The translations under genes and the position numbers were made by a program. 37,262 nt of DNA from Bacillota bacterium (GTDB taxonomy: Bacteria; Bacillota_I; Bacilli_A; Erysipelotrichales; Erysipelotrichaceae): contig JAGHTX010000198.1 in the NCBI GenBank assembly GCA_018065105.1, positions 1 to 37,262 of the forward strand. Direction: 5' to 3'. Positions 8,795 to 18,104 of this stretch are shown in pieces; the first letter of the stretch is position 1, and each line of letters starts with the position of its first letter. A model generated the notes under the pieces. The model saw nothing but the letters and a program-made list of their open reading frames with translations, was not told the DNA's origin and did no database searches.

Positions 8795-9486
8795 TGAAAA
8801 ATACATTTAAACTAGGAGTTAAAGATGGTATTCCCATTTGTTTAGGCTATTTTTCCGTATCTTTTGGAGTCGGAATTTTGGCGATTAAAAGCGGATTGTC
8901 CGCTCTTATTGCGGTAATCATTTCCGCAACCAATTTGACTTCCGCTGGTCAAGTTGCCGGGATTGGCGTGATTGCGGTAGGTGGTTCTTTTATCGAAATG
9001 ATCTTAACGCAATTGCTGATCAATTGTCGATATTCACTGATGGCATTGTCTTTGTCACAGAACTTATCGAAAAGTTTTACCCTTCCACATCGTATGTTGG
9101 CAGCCTTTGGGATTACCGATGAAATCTTTGGTGTCGCTGCCTCCAAAAAAGAACCATTAACACCAACCTATATGTACGGTTTGATTAGTATTTCAACGAT
9201 TGGATGGGTAGCAGGGACTTTCTTAGGAGCTGTATGTGGAGAAATCTTGCCACCTATTCTTACAGCGTCCTTAGGTATTTTATTATATGGAATGTTTATT
9301 GCGATCATTATTCCGCCTATTCGTCAATCCAAGGCGAATCTTACCGTTATCTTGTTAGCGGCCTTTATCAGTTGTATGATCTACTATTTTGCCAGCTGGA
9401 TTTCGGGAGGATTCTCCATTATTATCAGTGCCGTTGTAGCGGCCGGTATTATGGCCTATGTTGCCCCTGTTAAGGAGGAAGAATAA
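8794..9486 (+). CDS. azlC: AzlC-family branched-chain amino acid exporter subunit
   Basis: A 230-aa polytopic membrane protein of the AzlC/BrnF family, which together with a small AzlD partner exports branched-chain amino acids and analogues. The N-terminus GIPICLGYFSVSFGVGILA and the SLSQNLSK...FGITDEIFGV region are typical, as is the length. It starts with a TAATG overlap on the preceding glycosyltransferase stop, with a GAGAGG site, and its own stop overlaps azlD in the same way. Translational coupling to a glycosyltransferase is odd and may only reflect compact packing. Confidence 0.92.
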   Translation: MKNTFKLGVKDGIPICLGYFSVSFGVGILAIKSGLSALIAVIISATNLTSAGQVAGIGVIAVGGSFIEMILTQLLINCRYSLMALSLSQNLSKSFTLPHRMLAAFGITDEIFGVAASKKEPLTPTYMYGLISISTIGWVAGTFLGAVCGEILPPILTASLGILLYGMFIAIIIPPIRQSKANLTVILLAAFISCMIYYFASWISGGFSIIISAVVAAGIMAYVAPVKEEE

Positions 9487-9785
9487 TGCGTCTAGTAATC
9501 TATTTAGTCTTGATGGCAGGTGTTACCTACTTAATTCGTATGATACCTTTTGCGCTTTTTACTAAAAAAATCGAATCTCGTTTTATTAAAAGCTTTTTAT
9601 ACTATGTACCTTATGCGGTATTAAGTGCGATGACTTTCCCAGCCATTTTTTATTCGACCGGAAATACATTATCCGCAACCATTGGAACCATTGTCGCTTT
9701 GATCTTGGCATATTTCAATTGTTCCTTAACAACCGTTGCCTTAAGTGCAGCGGTAGCCGTATTGGTTGTATTATTTATTGTATAA
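9486..9785 (+). CDS. azlD: AzlD-family branched-chain amino acid exporter subunit
   Basis: A 99-aa membrane protein with about four hydrophobic segments and the family start MRLVIYLVLMAGVTYLIRMI, plus a small basic loop (TKKIESRFIKSFLYYVPYAVL). It is the small subunit that works with AzlC. TAATG overlap with azlC and an AAGGAGGA ribosome binding site. No clear terminator follows. Confidence 0.92.
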   Translation: MRLVIYLVLMAGVTYLIRMIPFALFTKKIESRFIKSFLYYVPYAVLSAMTFPAIFYSTGNTLSATIGTIVALILAYFNCSLTTVALSAAVAVLVVLFIV

Positions 9786-9826
9786 TTGTACATTGAGAGA
9801 AAATTTCATGGTTATTCAAGAGAATT

Positions 9827-9843
9827 ATGAAAAATATTTTCAT
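9827..9843. repeat. inverted repeat, possible operator or weak terminator
   Basis: ATGAAAA and TTTTCAT form a perfect 7-bp dyad around a 3-base centre. It sits 36 bases before the TTGACA of the amino-acid transporter promoter. It has no G/C pairs of note and no T tract, so an upstream protein-binding site is more likely than a terminator. Confidence 0.35.
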
Positions 9844-9878
9844 GATAATAATTTATTTACATATTGTTTCGGCTTTTC

Positions 9879-9908
9879 TTGACAATACTATGAAAGAATT
9901 GTTAAAGT
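9879..9908 (+). promoter_or_regulatory. probable promoter of the amino-acid ABC operon
   Basis: A perfect -35 TTGACA (9879-9884) is followed after 18 bases by a weak -10 TAAAGT (9903-9908). It lies about 45 bases before the start codon of the binding protein. Confidence 0.45.
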
Positions 9909-9952
9909 TTTATCGGATATATATTTATTTTAAATATAAGGAGAAAAGAATT

Positions 9953-10762
9953 ATGAAAAAAATGGTTAAATTTGGATTGGCTGCATTAATGGGAGCTAGT
10001 ATGTTAGTTGGATGCTCAAGCTCTAAACCAGCTGCAGAAGAAACAGCTTCAAAAACAGATGCTGAACAAGTCGTTGAAAATGGAAAATTAGTTGTTGGGG
10101 TAACTGATTTCGCACCAATGGACTACAAAGACGAAAATGGAAACTGGATTGGATTTGATGCTGACCTAGCAACTGCTTTTGCGAAAGATTTAGGAATTGA
10201 TGTAGAAATTATTGAAATCGACTGGGACAACAAAATCCTAGAATTAAACAACAAATCTGTAGACTGCATCTGGAATGGTATGACTTTAACCGATGAAGTT
10301 AAAAGCTCTATGGAATGCTCAAATGCATACTGCAACAATGCACAAGTTGTAATTGTGAATAAAGATGTAGCGGATAAATATAAAGATACTGAATCTTTAA
10401 AAGACTTAACGTTTGCGGTAGAAGCTGGTTCTGCTGGGGAAGAACAAGCCATCGCTTATGAATTAAACTACACAGCTGTTCAAAACCAAGCAAACGCTTT
10501 AATGGAAGTAGCTGCTGGAACTAGCGATGCTGCAATCATTGACTCATTAATGGCTGCTGCTATGGTTGGTGAAGGAACTGGATACGAACAATTAACTTAT
10601 ACAGTTGGATTAAATGCAGAAGAATACGGTGTTGGATTCCGTAAAGGATCTGATTTAGCTGCGAAGTTAAATGATTTCTTCAAAAAATGTTACGAAGATG
10701 GAACATTAAAAGAAATTGCAGAAAAATACGGTGTTCAAGCATCTTTAATTGAAATGAAATAA
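9953..10762 (+). CDS. amino-acid ABC transporter substrate-binding lipoprotein
   Basis: A 269-aa lipoprotein. Start chosen at 9953, where AAGGAG precedes MKKMVKFGLAALMGASMLVG and the lipobox LVGC; the longer reading frame upstream has no signal sequence logic. The mature part is a family 3 solute-binding protein: GKLVVGVTDFAPMDYKDENG, then GFDADLATAFAKDLG and IWNGMTLTDEV, the usual polar-amino-acid binding layout. It would be anchored on the outer membrane face and deliver its ligand to the permease encoded next. The ligand is not predictable; polar amino acids or cystine are the family's common choices. Confidence 0.93.
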   Translation: MKKMVKFGLAALMGASMLVGCSSSKPAAEETASKTDAEQVVENGKLVVGVTDFAPMDYKDENGNWIGFDADLATAFAKDLGIDVEIIEIDWDNKILELNNKSVDCIWNGMTLTDEVKSSMECSNAYCNNAQVVIVNKDVADKYKDTESLKDLTFAVEAGSAGEEQAIAYELNYTAVQNQANALMEVAAGTSDAAIIDSLMAAAMVGEGTGYEQLTYTVGLNAEEYGVGFRKGSDLAAKLNDFFKKCYEDGTLKEIAEKYGVQASLIEMK

Positions 10763-10789
10763 GACTGACACATTTTAAATTTAATTTTG

Positions 10790-10813
10790 TGAGAGCAATT
10801 CGTATTGCTCTCA
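10790..10813 (+). terminator. hairpin between binding-protein and permease genes (attenuator-like)
   Basis: A perfect 10-bp stem (TGAGAGCAAT with ATTGCTCTCA) closes a TCGT tetraloop. Only a short, interrupted T-rich stretch follows, so it may stop only part of transcription or protect the 3' end of the upstream mRNA. Either would leave more binding protein than permease. Confidence 0.6.
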
Positions 10814-10838
10814 TTCTGTGCGTTTAAGGAGATTTAAT

Positions 10839-11525
10839 ATGGAAACATTTTTACAACAATTGCCTACGGTATTGCACGCACTAAATATTGGGTTTCTTCA
10901 AACTCTAAAGCTATTTATTGCCACTTTAGTGGGTGCCATTCCTCTTGGATTATTGATTTGTTTTGGAAGTACATCCAAATATAAAATTATTTCTGGATTT
11001 TTTAATATTATCATCTGGATCGTTCGTGGAACCCCATTGATGATCCAATTGTTGATCATTTATTATTTCCCAGGTCTTGTATTACACAATCCGGTCTGGG
11101 GAGGAAGTGAAACCGGACGTTTCATGGCTTCTGCACTTGCCTTTATTGTCAATTATGCATGTTACTTCTCAGAAATCTTCCGTGGAGGAATCCAGGGAAT
11201 TTCGGTAGGACAGGACGAAGCCGGATTGGTGTTAGGAATGTCCAAAGTCGAAATCTTTGTACACGTTAAGTTACTACAAATGATTAAACGAATTCTTCCA
11301 CCAATGTCCAATGAAATTCTAACATTGGTAAAGGATACTTCGTTAGCACGTATCATTGCCCTTCAGGAAGTAATCTGGGCAGGTCAATCTTTTATGAAAG
11401 GTTCACAAGGAATTTCCGGGGAAATCTGGCCATTGTTCTTTACGGCATTCTACTACCTAGTTTGTAATGGAATCTTAACTGTCGTATTGAATCGATTGGA
11501 AAAGAAATTGGAATTCTTTAGATAG
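10839..11525 (+). CDS. amino-acid ABC transporter permease
   Basis: A 228-aa HisM/GlnP-type permease with about five membrane segments. The EAA-like loop GGIQGISVGQDEAGLVLGMS, which contacts the ATPase, is clear, as is IWIVRGTPLMIQLLIIYYF. Start chosen at 10839 after AAGGAG; the seven extra in-frame codons upstream have no ribosome binding site. It forms the channel for the binding protein encoded upstream and is followed after 9 bases by the ATPase gene. Confidence 0.93.
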   Translation: METFLQQLPTVLHALNIGFLQTLKLFIATLVGAIPLGLLICFGSTSKYKIISGFFNIIIWIVRGTPLMIQLLIIYYFPGLVLHNPVWGGSETGRFMASALAFIVNYACYFSEIFRGGIQGISVGQDEAGLVLGMSKVEIFVHVKLLQMIKRILPPMSNEILTLVKDTSLARIIALQEVIWAGQSFMKGSQGISGEIWPLFFTAFYYLVCNGILTVVLNRLEKKLEFFR

Positions 11526-11534
11526 GAGGAACGT

Positions 11535-12320
11535 ATGGCTATTTTAAAAGTAGAGCACTTATCCAAATCATTTGGTAGTACAAAAGTATTAAAAGACATT
11601 TGTTTTTCCTTGGAAAAGAGTGAAATTCTTTCCATCATTGGATCTTCTGGGAGTGGGAAAACAACATTACTACGTTGTTTAAACTTCTTAGAAACCCCAA
11701 ACAATGGAATTATTTTAGTCAACGAAAAAGAAGTTTTTAATGGGAAGACACAAAAAACTTTAACCGAATCACAAAAGAAGGAAAACCGTTTACACTTTGG
11801 ATTGGTTTTCCAATCTTTCAACTTGTTTCCTCAATATACAGCTTTAGAAAATGTTACTTTAGCTCGTAAATTAGCAGCAAAGAAAGAAAAAGATTATAAA
11901 TCTAGAAAAAAGGAAATTCTTCAGGAAATTGAAGAAGAAGGAATTCAATTGTTGAAACAAATGGGATTGGAACATAGAATGCATCAATATCCTCACCAGT
12001 TATCGGGTGGACAATGTCAACGTGTGGCCATCGCTCGTGCCTTGGCTTTAAAACCAGACATCTTGTGCTTCGATGAACCAACATCGGCTCTAGACCCAGA
12101 ATTAACAGGAGAAGTATTGAAGGTTATTAAAGAACTGGCTGAACAAAAAATGACAATGGTTATCGTTACTCACGAAATGGCCTTTGCCAAAGATGTATCC
12201 GATAAAGTAATTTTTATGGACAATGGTGTGGTTCTTGAATACGGAAGTCCTGAAGAAGTCTTCGACAATCCAAAAGAAGAACGTACAAAACAATTCTTAG
12301 GAAGATTTATCAACGAATAA
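11535..12320 (+). CDS. amino-acid ABC transporter ATP-binding protein (GlnQ-like)
   Basis: A 261-aa cytoplasmic ATPase. Walker [11 protein letters not shown]-loop [12 protein letters not shown], signature [15 protein letters not shown], Walker [15 protein letters not shown] and the switch histidine in IVTHEM are all intact. It powers the importer with the two genes before it. An insertion rich in lysine and glutamate after the Q-loop ([12 protein letters not shown]) is slightly longer than usual. AGGAGG ribosome binding site; strong terminator after the stop. Confidence 0.95.
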   Translation: MAILKVEHLSKSFGSTKVLKDICFSLEKSEILSIIGSSGSGKTTLLRCLNFLETPNNGIILVNEKEVFNGKTQKTLTESQKKENRLHFGLVFQSFNLFPQYTALENVTLARKLAAKKEKDYKSRKKEILQEIEEEGIQLLKQMGLEHRMHQYPHQLSGGQCQRVAIARALALKPDILCFDEPTSALDPELTGEVLKVIKELAEQKMTMVIVTHEMAFAKDVSDKVIFMDNGVVLEYGSPEEVFDNPKEERTKQFLGRFINE

Positions 12321-12350
12321 GAGTGTATCACAGTACACTCTTTTATTTTT
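12319..12350. terminator. terminator after the ABC operon
   Basis: A 9-bp perfect stem (AAGAGTGTA with TACACTCTT), a 6-base loop and a T-rich tail on the plus strand. On the minus strand the tail is weak (TTATTC), but the same hairpin could end the opposite 58-aa gene, whose stop lies at 12343-12345. Confidence 0.85.
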
Positions 12351-12519
12351 TGATGGATAAGTAAAAGGACATAGAACCAAAACAGAAGCTGAGACTACCA
12401 TAAACGATAGGAAAGATCGCATCAGCCATCCCGCCTTGTTTATAGTGAATGATTGTGGCGATCACAAAACAGATACCAGCCATGTAAAATAAGATTCCAA
12501 ATATTTTAAAACGATTCAT
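12343..12519 (-). CDS. small two-segment membrane protein, unknown
   Basis: Start chosen at 12519 on the minus strand because GAGGTG sits six bases before this ATG; the longer frame upstream (to 12627) would run through the divergent promoter. The 58-aa product has two hydrophobic segments (about residues 5-22 and 31-54) joined by a short polar loop with HYKQGGMAD. I do not recognise a family. It is convergent with the ABC operon and divergent from the tocopherol-cyclase-like gene. Confidence 0.6.
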   Translation of the reverse strand: MNRFKIFGILFYMAGICFVIATIIHYKQGGMADAIFPIVYGSLSFCFGSMSFYLSIKK

Positions 12520-12581
12520 ACGATTCACCTCATCTTTAGTATAGCTTACCTGGTAAAGAAAAGATATGAATAGACAAATAA

Positions 12582-12610
12582 TTGAACAATGTAATAAATG
12601 TGTATAAAAT
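12582..12610 (+). promoter_or_regulatory. probable promoter of the tocopherol-cyclase-like gene
   Basis: TTGAAC (12582-12587) is followed after 17 bases by TAAAAT (12605-12610), or after 15 by TATAAA preceded by TG. An AGGTGAT ribosome binding site follows. Confidence 0.5.
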
Positions 12611-12627
12611 AAAAATAGGTGATGCAT

Positions 12628-13731
12628 ATGTTTAATAAGAAAGATGTAAATAGAAATCAGTATATGTTAAAAGATACTGGATACGATTGGTGGTGGCACT
12701 CTTTTACGGCACATGATGAAAAGGGAGAAGAGAAACCATTTTTTATCGAGTATTTTTTAATCAATCCCAAGTACGGAAAAGAAAGTCCTATTTTTGGACA
12801 ACTTCCAGAAAAAATTAAGCCATCGTATTTGATGATCAAAGCGGGATGCTGGAAAAAAGGAGCGGTACAGCTACATCGCTTTTTTGGATGGGATTCTGTT
12901 CGAATTCAGCGTAACCCATATCAAATTATGGCAGACGATTGTTTGGCCTGTGAGACGCGTTTAATCGGCTCTATAGACATTTCTAAAGAAGAAAGTGAAA
13001 ACCATCCTGAATGGATGTGTGATGATGGACAAATGAGTTGGGATCTACATGTCGATAAAGAAATTGCCTTTAACGTAGGATATGGAACCTCAAAATTATT
13101 TAGAGAAACCAATGCGTTTGAAATGTATTGGCATGCCCAGGGAATGAAAACCAAATATGCCGGCACTATCGTATTCAACGGAAAAAAATATGAGGTCGAT
13201 CCGGATACGTGTTTTGGATATGCCGATAAAAACTGGGGACAGGATTTTACTTCTCCCTGGGTCTGGTTATCCAGCAATCATATGGTAAGTAATTTGACAG
13301 GAAAAAGGTTAGAAAATTCTGTTTTTGATATTGGTGGTGGAAGACCAAAAGTGTTCTTTGTACCTCTTCCTAGAAAACTACTTGGTGTATTCTACCACGA
13401 AGGAAAAGAATACGATTTTAACTTTTCACATTTTTGGAAAGGTGTACACACGATATTTCATTGTGAGGAAAAAGAAGATCAGATTGAATGGAAAGTGGTT
13501 CAATCTAACTCAAAATACCATATGAAAACGCATATAATCTGTGATAAGAAAGATATGTTGTTAGTGAACTATGAATCTCCCGATGGACAAAAAAGACACA
13601 AACGCTTATGGAACGGAGGAAATGGCGTTGGTCGAATTACCTTATATAAACGTGTGAACAATAAATTGGAATTAATCGAAGATGTAAATGTCTACAATGT
13701 TGGTTGTGAATTTGGAGAATATGAAAATTAA
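12628..13731 (+). CDS. tocopherol-cyclase-like (lipocalin-fold) protein
   Basis: A 367-aa protein without signal peptide. The block GYADKNWGQDFTSPWVWLSS (KNWG at about 201-204) matches the EKNWG...W.W signature of the tocopherol cyclase family, a paired lipocalin-like beta-barrel fold related to CrtC. The N-terminus DWWWHSFTAHD also fits the family's aromatic start. In plants and cyanobacteria the family closes the chromanol ring, but Firmicutes members have no known tocopherol pathway, so the substrate is unknown; a hydrophobic small molecule is my inference. ATG at 12628 chosen because AGGTGAT lies just before it; in-frame GTG 12619 and ATG 12622 overlap that site. Confidence 0.75.
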   Translation: MFNKKDVNRNQYMLKDTGYDWWWHSFTAHDEKGEEKPFFIEYFLINPKYGKESPIFGQLPEKIKPSYLMIKAGCWKKGAVQLHRFFGWDSVRIQRNPYQIMADDCLACETRLIGSIDISKEESENHPEWMCDDGQMSWDLHVDKEIAFNVGYGTSKLFRETNAFEMYWHAQGMKTKYAGTIVFNGKKYEVDPDTCFGYADKNWGQDFTSPWVWLSSNHMVSNLTGKRLENSVFDIGGGRPKVFFVPLPRKLLGVFYHEGKEYDFNFSHFWKGVHTIFHCEEKEDQIEWKVVQSNSKYHMKTHIICDKKDMLLVNYESPDGQKRHKRLWNGGNGVGRITLYKRVNNKLELIEDVNVYNVGCEFGEYEN

Positions 13732-13733
13732 GT

Positions 13734-13762
13734 TTCTTAATTATATTATTTTTCGATATAAT
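13734..13762 (+). promoter_or_regulatory. probable promoter of the GH1 gene
   Basis: A perfect -10 TATAAT at 13757-13762, with only a poor -35 (TTCTTA, 13734-13739) 17 bases upstream. It lies 33 bases before the ATG. Confidence 0.45.
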
Positions 13763-13783
13763 ATAAAAAAGGATTTATTATAG

Positions 13784-15289
<1,506 letters not shown>

Positions 15290-15299
15290 TTCGTATTCT

Positions 15300-15336
15300 A
15301 CAGAGAGCTTTATATGGCTCTCTGTTTTCTTTTTCC
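15300..15336 (+). terminator. intrinsic terminator after the GH1 gene
   Basis: A 9-bp stem (ACAGAGAGC with GCTCTCTGT) around an 8-base loop, followed by a T-rich tract. Confidence 0.85.
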
Positions 15337-15376
15337 GACATATTTTGATATATTCTTTCTTAGAACGGAGAAGCAC

Positions 15377-16223
15377 ATGAGCAAAGACAATATACATGTA
15401 CATATTTCTTCCAAACACAATCCATTCGATTTGAAATTAGACGAAGTATGGCAATATCGCGATCTAATCCTGTTGTTTACCAAACGTTCTTTTACGGTGT
15501 CTTATAAACAAACGATCTTAGGTCCATTATGGCTATTTATCAATCCTCTGATTACCTCGATTATTTATGTCATTCTATTTGGAAACATTGCCAAATTGGG
15601 AACCGATGGAATTCCTATGTTGTTGTTCTATTTATCTGGAAATGCACTATGGTCTTATTTCAATTCCTGTTTGACAAATAACGCTTATACTTTTACGGGA
15701 AATGTACATTTATTTGGTAAGGTCTATTTTCATAGACTTACCATTCCTATTTCAAACATTCTAACGGCTATGATTCGTTTTTTTTATTCAAATGATACTG
15801 GTCGTGGTATTAATGTTCTATTACACTATCAAAGGCGCTATCCACGTATCCATTTTACGAATCTTTCTGATTCCTTTTATCTTGATCTGGTTAGGAATTC
15901 TAGGATTGGGATTTGGGATCATCGTCTCTTCCATGACAACAAAATATCGAGATCTATCGGTTCTTGTCGGTTTTGGAATGCAGTTATGGATGTATGCTAC
16001 CCCGGTGGTCTATCCTCTTAGTCAGGTACCTGATTTTTTAAGAAGCATTATCTTAATCAATCCGGTAACCAGCGCTATGGAATTGTATCGATACGCCTTA
16101 TTTGGTGTAGGTACGATTCAGTTCACATCCATTCTTATTTCCTTAGGTATCATGGGAATTGTTGCCTTGCTAGGAATAGTCATTTTTAATCGTGTAGAAA
16201 GAACCTTTATGGATACTGTATAG
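15377..16223 (+). pseudogene. frameshifted TagG/Wzm-like ABC-2 polysaccharide exporter permease
   Basis: Two overlapping frames together encode one ABC-2 permease. The first (15377 to a stop at 16021) reads as family sequence up to the T8 run at 15778-15785: KRSFTVSYKQTILGPLWLFI, then ALWSYFNSCLTNNAYTF and GKVYFHRLTIPISNIL. After the run it becomes nonsense. The other frame (from about 15786 to 16223) continues the protein: VSSMTTKYRDLSVLVGFGMQ and YATPVVYPLSQVP. Removing one T gives an uninterrupted product of 281 aa, the usual family size. It would form the channel exporting a lipid-linked wall glycopolymer or O-antigen-like chain. Start after GGAG. It may be a true pseudogene, a phase-variable gene or a sequence error; the ATPase next to it is also shifted. 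Confidence 0.85.
15778..15785 (+). repeat. T8 homopolymer at the permease frameshift
   Basis: Eight Ts in a row sit exactly where the permease frame breaks. Seven Ts restore the full frame; nine give a stop three codons later. Tracts of this length can slip during replication or transcription and are also error-prone in some sequencing methods. Confidence 0.8.
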
Positions 16224-16232
16224 GTGAAAAGT

Positions 16233-17508
16233 ATGGAAATGAATCAATTAGCGATAAAATTATCGGGAGTAAAAAAACAATATCGTTTAGGCGCGATTGG
16301 CGGAAGAACCCTCCAAGCCGATTTGCAATCCTGGTGGGCGAAAAAAAGAGGAAAAGAAGATCCAAATCTGAGAATTGGTGTAGATGCCCGTTTAATTGGA
16401 CAAACGTTCTGGGCCTTAAATGGAATCGATTTGACCATTCAAAAGGGAGAACGATTGGGAATCATTGGGGCCAATGGTGCCGGAAAATCAACCATGTTAA
16501 AACTGCTTGCGCGGGTTACGGCTCCTACCGAAGGAGAAATCGATATCTGGGGAAGAGTTTCGAGTATGTTGGAAGTTGGAACAGGTTTCCATGGGGAAAT
16601 GACAGGACGAGAAAACATTTATATGAATGGTGCCATTCTTGGCTTGAGCAAAAGCGAAATCGATCAAAAGATGGAAGACATCATTGATTTTAGCGAAGTC
16701 CGTGATTACTGATACCCCGGTAAAACGTTATTCTTCTGGAATGTTTGTAAAACTGGCCTTCTCGGTAGCGGCGCATTTAAATTCCGAAATATTAATTATG
16801 GATGAAGTCCTAGCCGTAGGCGATATGGCCTTCCAAAATAAGTGTTTAAATAAAATGCGAGAAGCGGCAGATGTGGAAGGAAAGACCGTACTTTATGTAA
16901 GCCACAATATGCAGACCATCCGAAATCTATGCCAAAGATGTATTGTCATGGACCAAGGAAAAATCTTCTATGATGGAGATGTCGAAAGTGCCATTGCCTT
17001 ATATATGAATCTTGGTTTAGGAGGAAGTCAGGTAGAAATCGATCTAGACAAACATGCCTATGGAAATCGTGAACTCTATTCGAATGTTCGTATGAATCAC
17101 CTATCTTTGGTAGATAAAGTGACGCCAACCTATAGACGTGGCGAACCTTTAAATTTAGGCATTTCTATCAAAGTCGATCAGCCATTGGAAGATATTGTAT
17201 TTCGAATTGTGTATCGTAGTGATACGGATTTAGCCATTGGTAGCTCCTGGTCACAGAAAATGAACATAGACAAGCCAGGGGAATATGTATTACATATATC
17301 AACACCTTTGGATGTGTTTGAAAAAGGAACCTTCTACGCAACCATCGGCTTATATAAACAGGATGAGATTGGTAGAAACAAACTATTGGATCAGGTGGAT
17401 CGGGCTTTCAAATTTGAAATCCAGGGAAACAATATCTGGAATACAAACATTCGAGGTTATCTGCACTTAGGAGATTTACTAGCTTCGATTGAAGAGATCC
17501 AACAGTAA
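16233..17508 (+). pseudogene. frameshifted TagH/Wzt-like exporter ATPase with C-terminal carbohydrate-binding domain
   Basis: The first frame (16233-16712) has Walker A IGANGAGKS and the Q-loop region ending at SEVRDY plus a TGA. The second frame picks up at 16711 with DTPVKRYSSGM (signature), ILIMDEVLAVGD (Walker B) and LYVSHNM (switch histidine), then a Wzt-type beta-sandwich domain to 17508. Family members read D-Y/F-I-D-x-P-V-K here, so loss of two bases (an isoleucine codon) or gain of one explains the break. There is no homopolymer at the site. Restored length is about 425 aa. Walker A and Walker B fall on separate fragments, so neither alone can hydrolyse ATP. A TTG at 16684 could allow restart of the second half, which I think unlikely to give function. 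AGGTGA precedes ATG 16233. Confidence 0.85.
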
Positions 17509-18023
17509 AAATAGATAGGTTGTAAAAAGGAATATAACAGTTCTCCAAAAGAGATGACACTTCCAAAACTTAAGAATGGGAAAGTGGCAAGGCCAAAGAT
17601 GGCAAATATTCCTAGCAGCCATTTCTTAAAGGAAAGATCAATCATATACAATGGGTGGAACGCAAATTTCACCCATTCTATTATGTATCCAGCAATGCAA
17701 AGGATAGATAACCAAACGTGTAGATCGTTGTAGATTCCATACGTTTCTTTATAGGGAATACAACAAGCAATAAACATGCCTATGTGAAAAAGGGCATGTA
17801 TTTTTTTTGAATACGGCAAGTGATAATAATTCCAAATGGTTGAAGAATAATAGTAGGTTAGTATCGTTGTGCTGAAAGCCCATGTTAAAAACAGAAACAA
17901 ATGATGATGAAGATAGCCCAGTCCCGTTTGATTTTCATAAAAGATATAAATCAAAAAAAGGGGAAGGATATTCAACAAAGGATTGATTATGAAGGTAAAA
18001 AACCACAAATTTAACTTTTTCAT
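17457..18023 (-). CDS. multi-pass membrane protein, unknown
   Basis: A 188-aa, very hydrophobic protein with about five or six membrane segments, aromatic-rich (W, Y, F) and with several histidines (HHHLF, DLHVW). I do not recognise a family. Its 3' end overlaps the 3' end of the exporter ATPase gene by about 50 bases on the opposite strand. There is no ribosome binding site before its ATG, but a good -35/-10 pair ends six bases upstream. It is divergent from the type VII secretion operon, 81 bases away, so a role in that system is possible but unproven. Confidence 0.65.
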   Translation of the reverse strand: MKKLNLWFFTFIINPLLNILPLFLIYIFYENQTGLGYLHHHLFLFLTWAFSTTILTYYYSSTIWNYYHLPYSKKIHALFHIGMFIACCIPYKETYGIYNDLHVWLSILCIAGYIIEWVKFAFHPLYMIDLSFKKWLLGIFAIFGLATFPFLSFGSVISFGELLYSFLQPIYFYCWISSIEASKSPKCR

Positions 18024-18029
18024 AAAAAA

Positions 18030-18057
18030 ATTATAGTTTTTTTTATAATTTTTGCAA
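18030..18057 (-). promoter_or_regulatory. promoter of the divergent membrane-protein gene (candidate leaderless)
   Basis: Read on the minus strand: TTGCAA (18057-18052), 16 bases, then TATAAT (18035-18030), then six Ts and the ATG at 18023. TTGCAA is its own reverse complement, so it could also serve a plus-strand promoter for the secretion operon, where I find only a poorly spaced TATAAA at 18071-18076. Confidence 0.6.
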
Positions 18058-18104
18058 ATTTATTCGTATATATAAATGTGGGGTATGAAAGGAGTTAAAA
18101 AAAG

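Noticed and set aside
16684-17508. Second half of the exporter ATPase as an independent gene with TTG start
   Set aside because: It lacks Walker A and its first residues are out-of-family; a frameshift in one gene explains both fragments better.
18030-18057. TTGCAA as -35 of a plus-strand T7SS promoter
   Set aside because: The only nearby -10-like box (18071) is 13 bases away, too short for a normal promoter, so I did not annotate it.
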